64,000 nt of DNA from Bradyrhizobium sp. AUGA SZCCT0283 (GTDB lineage: Bacteria; Pseudomonadota; Alphaproteobacteria; Rhizobiales; Xanthobacteraceae). The translations under genes and the position numbers were made by a program. The stretch spans positions 96,823-160,822 of the forward strand of contig NZ_JAFCLU010000019.1 in NCBI RefSeq assembly GCF_018130385.1, in the 5' to 3' direction. This document shows positions 59,678 to 64,000 of this stretch, piece after piece. Below the pieces are notes generated by a model that saw only the letters and a list, made by a program, of their open reading frames with translations, was not told the origin of the DNA and did not search any database. The number at the start of each line of letters is the position of its first letter. The stretch's first letter is position 1.

Positions 59678-60445
59678 TTACAGATGGCCCGAGCGGTGGT
59701 GCTCAGGCTTGCCGCCGGGCACAGGGAAACGGATCGTGGTGCCGAGCGTGATCCAGTTGGCGTTCTCGCCCGTGATGTTGCGGCCGTAGATCAGGTCGAC
59801 CGAGAAAATCTCGTTGGGCCGGTAACGCACGCCGGTCTGAAACCGCGGCTGGACCACGCTGGGCGTATCCGATTGGCCCGCCTGCCCAAAGGCTTCGATG
59901 GTCCACTGCAAGGTTTCCGTGAACTTCCAGTCGAACCCGATCCCATACGCGAGATAATGGCGATCGACGCTGCGGTCCCACAGCCAGCCACCGTTGAAAT
60001 TGAGGCGCATGTTTTCGTTGAACCGGAACGTCGCCGGCACGACTGCAAAGGCCGTGAGGTTCTCGCCGGTCAGGGCATCGAAGGAGCCGCCGGCGTAAAA
60101 GGAAAAACCGAGCTTTCCTATGCCGGTCGGCGCGATGTTCATCTTGGCCTTCGGCTGGATCGTGGTGCTCCACTCGCCGTCGCTGCGCGCGCGGTTGGTG
60201 AGCATGCTGAGTTCGACCGGCTTGAACGGGTTGACCACGCAGGACGGGTTGGCCACGGCCGAAAAATCCGTGTTGGACGCGGCCGACAGCCAGCTCTCGA
60301 TCTTGCATGATCCGACTTCGGAAATGTCGGCGGCATCGACCGCATAGGCGCCGTTGGCCGCGCGCGCCTCGCCGGCCGGAAGCCAGGCTAAAATGGCCGC
60401 CGCGACCGCTATTGCTGTGCACCCTGCCCTGATCCCCATCGGCAA
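59678..60445 (-). CDS. Secreted outer-membrane-barrel-like protein
   Basis: 255 residues (253 from the ATG at 60439). Signal peptide about 1-29 (ending ...GEARA). The mature part is rich in alternating aromatic/polar strands (LGFSFYAGGSFDAL, LNFNGGWLWDRS, YLAYGIGFDWKF, FSVDLIYGRN, WITLGTTIRFPV), typical of an outer membrane beta barrel of about 10 strands. Two cysteines near the N-terminus of the mature protein may form a disulfide. Function unknown. Transcribed divergently from the nitrile hydratase cassette. Confidence 0.72.
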   Translation of the reverse strand: MPMGIRAGCTAIAVAAAILAWLPAGEARAANGAYAVDAADISEVGSCKIESWLSAASNTDFSAVANPSCVVNPFKPVELSMLTNRARSDGEWSTTIQPKAKMNIAPTGIGKLGFSFYAGGSFDALTGENLTAFAVVPATFRFNENMRLNFNGGWLWDRSVDRHYLAYGIGFDWKFTETLQWTIEAFGQAGQSDTPSVVQPRFQTGVRYRPNEIFSVDLIYGRNITGENANWITLGTTIRFPVPGGKPEHHRSGHL

Positions 60446-60501
60446 ATGCTAGCAGAGTCTCCGCCTCGACATAGCCCGGATTTTGCGCCTATCCTGACGC
60501 C

Positions 60502-61149
60502 ATGAGCGACCATGATCACGATCACCACGGCCATCACCACCCCCACGATCACGACCATTCCGAGCTGTCGGAGACCGAGCTGCGCGTGCGCGCGCTGGAA
60601 TCGATCCTGACCGAGAAAGGCTATGTCGATCCGGCCGCCCTCGACGTCCTGATCGATCTCTACGAGAAGAAGATCGGACCGCGCAACGGCATCCGCGTGG
60701 TCGCGAAGGCCTGGAGCGATCCGGCCTATCACGCACGTCTGATGAAGGACGCGACCGCGGCGATCGCCGAACTCGACTATTCCGGCCGCCAGGGCGAGCA
60801 CATGGTGGTGGTCGAGAACACGCCCGAGCAGCACAACATGGTCGTATGCACGCTGTGCTCCTGCTATCCGCACCCCGTGCTGGGATTGCCGCCGGTCTGG
60901 TACAAATCGGCGCCCTACCGCTCGCGCGCCGTCTCCGATCCGCGCGGCGTGCTGAAAGATTTCGGCGTGACGCTGCCGGACACCACCAAAATCCGGGTAT
61001 GGGACTCCACGGCCGAGATCCGCTACCTCGTGCTGCCGATGCGGCCTGAGGGCACCGAGGGCTGGAGCGCCGAGCAGCTCGCCGAACTCGTCACCCGCGA
61101 CAGCATGATCGGCACCGGCCTGCCGAAACAGCCCGGCGAGACCGCGTGA
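60502..61149 (+). CDS. nthA: Nitrile hydratase alpha subunit, cobalt type, with His-rich N-terminus
   Basis: 215 residues. Hydrates nitriles to amides. Metal site V-C116-T-L-C119-S-C121 with threonine marks the non-corrin cobalt class (iron enzymes have CSLC). YPHPVLGLPPVWYKS and the preceding NTPEQHNMVVCTLCSC are diagnostic. The first 20 residues contain about ten histidines alternating with aspartate (MSDHDHDHHGHHHPHDHDHS), an unusual extension. The stop overlaps nthB by one base. Confidence 0.95.
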   Translation: MSDHDHDHHGHHHPHDHDHSELSETELRVRALESILTEKGYVDPAALDVLIDLYEKKIGPRNGIRVVAKAWSDPAYHARLMKDATAAIAELDYSGRQGEHMVVVENTPEQHNMVVCTLCSCYPHPVLGLPPVWYKSAPYRSRAVSDPRGVLKDFGVTLPDTTKIRVWDSTAEIRYLVLPMRPEGTEGWSAEQLAELVTRDSMIGTGLPKQPGETA

Positions 61150-61808
61150 TGGACGGCGCGCACGACATGGGCGGCGCCAAGGGCTTTGGCCCGGTCGTGC
61201 CCGAGCCGAACGAGCCGGTGTTTCACGACGACTGGGAGCGCCGCGCCTTTGCGCTGACGGTCGCAATGGCGCGTCCGGGCGGCTGGAACATCGACATGTC
61301 GCGCTTTGCGCGCGAGAACCGACCGCCCGAGGATTATCTCAGCAAGAGCTATTTCCAGATTTGGTTGGCCGGGCTGGAAACGCTGATGATCGAGCGCGGG
61401 CTGGTGACGCGCGAGGAGATCGAGGCCGGCAAGGTGCTGTCGCCGCCAAAACCCGGCGTCACGCCGATCGCTCCAAACGAGGTCACACCGGCGATCCGGC
61501 GCGGCGCCCCGACCGAACGCGAGGCGAAGGCGCCTGCGATGTTCGCAGTCGGCGAGACCGTGCGGATGAAGGACATCCACCCGGTGACGCATACACGGCT
61601 GCCGCAATATGTCCGCAGCCATCTCGGCACCATCGAGCTCAATCACGGCTGTCACGTCTTCCCCGACACCAACTCGCTCGGCAAGGGTGAAGACCCGCAA
61701 TGGCTCTACACCGTGCGTTTCGACGGGCCGGAATTGTGGGGCAAGGACGCCGACCCGACGCTCAGCGTCTCCGTCGACGCCTGGGAATCCTATCTGGAGC
61801 GCGTGTGA
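61149..61808 (+). CDS. nthB: Nitrile hydratase beta subunit
   Basis: 219 residues (220 from GTG 61146). Typical N-terminal MDGAHDMGGAKGFGPV and FHDDWERRAFALTVAM, a linker with proline, and a C-terminal SH3-like domain (VGETVRMKDIHPVTHTRLPQYVR, GTIELNHGCHVFPDTNSLG). Forms an alpha-beta enzyme with NthA. The start overlaps the nthA stop and the stop overlaps the activator start (TGATG each). Confidence 0.94.
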   Translation: MDGAHDMGGAKGFGPVVPEPNEPVFHDDWERRAFALTVAMARPGGWNIDMSRFARENRPPEDYLSKSYFQIWLAGLETLMIERGLVTREEIEAGKVLSPPKPGVTPIAPNEVTPAIRRGAPTEREAKAPAMFAVGETVRMKDIHPVTHTRLPQYVRSHLGTIELNHGCHVFPDTNSLGKGEDPQWLYTVRFDGPELWGKDADPTLSVSVDAWESYLERV

Positions 61809-62194
61809 TGAATCTGACGCCGCAACAGGCGATGCGCGCGGCCGTCGCCGTCCCCGGCGTGCCCCGCGACGAGGACGGGCCGGTGTTTCGCGAGCCCTGG
61901 GAAGCACGTGCCTTCGCCATGGCGCTGGTGCTGCACGAGGCCGGTGTCTTCACCTGGAAGGAATGGGCGGAGACGCTGGGGGCACAGATCAAGCGCGCGC
62001 AGGCCGAAGGCGATCCCGACACCGGCGAGACTTACTACCGGCACTGGCTCGCCACGCTGGAAACGCTGGTCGCCGCCAAGGGTGTCGCGACGTCGGATCT
62101 GCTGCACCGCTACCGCGACGCTTGGGACCATGCCGCCGACCGCACACCGCACGGTGCGCCGATTGAGCTAACGCCAGGGGATTTCGGCCGCTAG
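61808..62194 (+). CDS. Nitrile hydratase activator/accessory protein (P14K-like)
   Basis: 128 residues, homologous to the N-terminal part of the beta subunit (VFREPWEARAFAMALVLHEAGVFTWKEWAETL). In other cobalt enzymes the activator (P14K/NhlE) carries cobalt-loaded alpha subunit into the apoenzyme. Starts on the last base of the nthB stop, giving three coupled genes. Its 3' end overlaps the convergent queC gene by 4 bp. Confidence 0.88.
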   Translation: MNLTPQQAMRAAVAVPGVPRDEDGPVFREPWEARAFAMALVLHEAGVFTWKEWAETLGAQIKRAQAEGDPDTGETYYRHWLATLETLVAAKGVATSDLLHRYRDAWDHAADRTPHGAPIELTPGDFGR

Positions 62195-62904
62195 GCCAGC
62201 GCCGCATATTCCCGCCAGCCCTTGGCCCGCAATGCGCAGGCCGGACACTCCCCGCAGCCATAGCCCCAATCGTGTTGCGCGCCGCGCTCGCCAAGGTAAC
62301 AGGTGTGGGAGTGTTCACGGATCAGGTCGACCAGCCCTGCCCCGCCCAGTTCATGCGCGAGCTTCCAGGTCGAGGCCTTGTCGAGCCACATCAGCGGCGT
62401 ATGCAGTTCAAAGTTCTTCGCCATGCCGAGATTGAGGGCGGACTGCAGCGCCTTGATGGTCTCGTCGCGGCAGTCGGGATAGCCGGAATAATCGGTCTCG
62501 CACATGCCGCCGATGATGTGGCGGATGCCACGTCGATACGCCAGCGCTGCCGCGAAGGTAAGAAACACCAGGTTGCGGCCAGGCACGAAGGTGTTGGGCA
62601 GGCCGTCCGCGCCCATGGCAATGGCGACATCCCGCGTGAGCGCGGTATCGGAAATTTCGGCCAGTGTCGGGATTTCCAGCGTGTGGCTCTCGCCGAGTTT
62701 TGCCGCCCAATCCGGCCGCAGCGATTTGATGCCCGACAGCAGTCGATCACGGCATTCAAGCTCGATGGCGTGGCGCTGGCCGTAGCTGAAGCCGATCATT
62801 TCGACGCAGGCAAAGCGCTGCAACGCCCAGGCCAGGCAGGTGGTGGAATCCTGCCCGCCAGAAAACAGCACCAGCGCGGTTTCGGACGATGATTGATCGC
62901 TCAT
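62191..62904 (-). CDS. queC: 7-cyano-7-deazaguanine (preQ0) synthase
   Basis: 237 residues. ATP-PPase motif VLFSGGQDSTTCLAWAL (about 12-28), GRNLVFLTFAAALA, and the four-cysteine zinc site (CYLGERGAQ, then GCGECPAC). Converts 7-carboxy-7-deazaguanine to preQ0, a nitrile-containing precursor of queuosine. Single gene here; queD/E/F are not in the window. Confidence 0.96.
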   Translation of the reverse strand: MSDQSSSETALVLFSGGQDSTTCLAWALQRFACVEMIGFSYGQRHAIELECRDRLLSGIKSLRPDWAAKLGESHTLEIPTLAEISDTALTRDVAIAMGADGLPNTFVPGRNLVFLTFAAALAYRRGIRHIIGGMCETDYSGYPDCRDETIKALQSALNLGMAKNFELHTPLMWLDKASTWKLAHELGGAGLVDLIREHSHTCYLGERGAQHDWGYGCGECPACALRAKGWREYAALA

Positions 62905-63032
62905 GACGGGCCATTAGCATTCCCCCGCCTTGAGGCCAACCGGTGGAAATTACCCTATTTCGGTTCGTTCCGCTGGGATCGGCCCACCGCTTGCGGCATA
63001 AAGCTCTCGTCCTCCCCGGTAACGGAAATCCC

Positions 63033-63914
63033 ATGACCCCTTCCCGCGATATTTCCCGCCTCATTGAAATCATGGCGGCGCTGCGCACGCCCGTAACCGG
63101 TTGCCCGTGGGACCTCGAGCAGAACTTTGCGACGATCGCGCCCTACACCATCGAGGAGGCCTATGAGGTTGCCGACGCGATCACACGCGGCGATTTCGAT
63201 GACCTTCGCGAGGAACTCGGCGATCTCCTGCTGCAGGTCGTCTATCACGCCCGCATGGCGGAAGAGCAAAACGCCTTCGCCTTCGGCGACGTGGTCGAAG
63301 CGATCACACGAAAGATGATCCGCCGTCATCCGCATGTGTTCGCCGACAAGGACGGCAATATCGCCCCCGCCGGCGTCAAGAGCGCCTGGGAGCGCATCAA
63401 GGCCGAGGAAAAGGCCGAGCGTGCGGCGCGGCGGCCGCCGGAAGAGACCGCGCACAAGTCGCTGCTATCGGGCGTCAAGGCGGGCCAGCCGGCGCTGACG
63501 CGGGCGATGGAATTGCAGCGCAAAGCGTCCACCGTCGGATTCGACTGGAACGATCCCCGCGCGGTGCTCAGCAAGATCCGCGAGGAGGCTGACGAGATCG
63601 AAGCGGCGCTGGACGGCAGCGATGCGGACGAACTCGCTGAAGAAACCGGCGACCTCTTGTTCGCGCTGGTCAACCTGGCCCGCCATGTCGGCGCCGATCC
63701 GGAAGCCGCCTTGCGCGGCACCAATGCCAAGTTCGAGCGCCGCTTCGCCTATATCGAACGTGCGCTCGCGGCAAAAGGACGCTCACCCGAGGACGCAACG
63801 CTGGAAGAGATGGACGCGCTGTGGAACGAGGCAAAGGGTGAGAAACAGTCCCCATTGTCGTCCCGGCCAAGCGAAGCGCGAGCCGGGGCCCATACCGTGG
63901 AATCTCGCGATTAG
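63033..63914 (+). CDS. mazG: Nucleoside triphosphate pyrophosphohydrolase MazG
   Basis: 293 residues. Two MazG domains: PVTGCPWDLEQNFATIAPYTIEEAYEVADAI with EELGDLLLQVVYHA (about 20-90), and IREEADEIEAALDG with EETGDLLFALVNLARH (about 190-240), each with E-x-x-E-D-like metal ligands. Removes aberrant nucleoside triphosphates. ATG 63033 follows GGAAATC. The last 20 residues are encoded by a dispersed repeat, so the original stop has been replaced. Confidence 0.93.
   Translation: MTPSRDISRLIEIMAALRTPVTGCPWDLEQNFATIAPYTIEEAYEVADAITRGDFDDLREELGDLLLQVVYHARMAEEQNAFAFGDVVEAITRKMIRRHPHVFADKDGNIAPAGVKSAWERIKAEEKAERAARRPPEETAHKSLLSGVKAGQPALTRAMELQRKASTVGFDWNDPRAVLSKIREEADEIEAALDGSDADELAEETGDLLFALVNLARHVGADPEAALRGTNAKFERRFAYIERALAAKGRSPEDATLEEMDALWNEAKGEKQSPLSSRPSEARAGAHTVESRD
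63857..63912. repeat. Dispersed repeat encoding the MazG C-terminus
   Basis: CCCGGC (63862-63867) and GCCGGG (63882-63887) pair around CAAGCGAAGCGCGA, then GCCCATACCGTGGAATCTCG. Such TCCCGG-x-GAAGC-x-CCGGG units followed by CCCATA are common in Bradyrhizobium-type genomes (recalled, not checked). Confidence 0.5.
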
Positions 63915-63938
63915 GCACGCTGCTAAAGCGTGATGGCA

Positions 63939-64000
63939 TTAGCTTCGATAACCTGAGTTTTTAAGGTAGTTGGCGCATTCTTCGGGTGTGAAGGCGTCGA
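63939..64000 (-). mobile_element. C-terminal end of an IS630-family-like transposase (runs off the window)
   Basis: Minus-strand reading ends DAFTPEECANYLKNSGYRS-stop, which resembles the last residues of IS630-type transposases in rhizobia (FTPEEC-x-NYF). Only 20 codons are visible. No terminal repeat can be confirmed; the downstream 25 bp before the mazG repeat hold nothing else. Confidence 0.55.

Overview
The window looks like a chromosomal segment of a high-GC alphaproteobacterium of the Bradyrhizobium / Rhodopseudomonas group. The reasons are a FixL closely resembling the Bradyrhizobium oxygen sensor, complete fixNOQP-fixGHIS operons, a FixK1/AadR-type regulator with FNR-like cysteines, short interspersed repeats that I associate with this group, and general protein style. 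This is inference from sequence reading, not from a database search.

Left half (1 to about 36.6 kb): a low-oxygen response region. It starts with the N-terminal part of fixL on the minus strand. Ten 14-bp sites of the FNR/FixK type (TTGA-N6-TCAA; one is missing its last base) sit in front of nearly every transcription unit. The units behind them are: universal stress proteins, CBS-domain proteins and Hsp20; an alcohol dehydrogenase, a fused small-molecule kinase and a CHAD protein; a phasin-like protein, PHA synthase and an ADP-forming acyl-CoA synthetase/GNAT protein; a long minus-strand operon (DUF883, holin-like, hypothetical, P-type ATPase, Usp, AMP/thymidine phosphorylase, PRPP-synthetase-like, beta-CASP nuclease); an MCE/Mla-type lipid ABC transporter; a small cytochrome c; the FixK1-like regulator; a 46-residue membrane peptide and hemN; a small uncharacterised protein; and the cbb3 oxidase (fixNOQP) with its maturation genes (fixGHIS). 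Together they describe a cell moving to microaerobic respiration: a high-affinity oxidase, anaerobic heme synthesis, carbon and reductant storage, stress proteins and ion pumping.

Middle (36.6 to 49 kb): a threonine-rich leader peptide and an attenuator-like terminator lie before a ThrRS-like gene that lacks editing domains and is broken by a one-base frameshift. Then come tRNA-Ser(UGA), two very small hydrophobic ORFs, an RlpA-like lipoprotein, an alpha/beta hydrolase, and a housekeeping run (D,D-carboxypeptidase, tmk, holB, metG, tatD, MBL hydrolase). MetRS carries a roughly 130-residue histone-H1-like Lys/Ala tail.

Right part (49 to 64 kb): an acyl-CoA ligase with a TRAP transporter, a rhodanese, and a pair formed by a dCache-type adenylate/guanylate cyclase and a UrtA-like periplasmic binding protein. 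This pair lies between a decayed enoyl-CoA hydratase 3' fragment and an intact enoyl-CoA hydratase. A cobalt-type nitrile hydratase cassette converges on queC, followed by mazG and the end of an IS630-like transposase. There are no rRNA genes, no CRISPR array, and no nod or nif genes.
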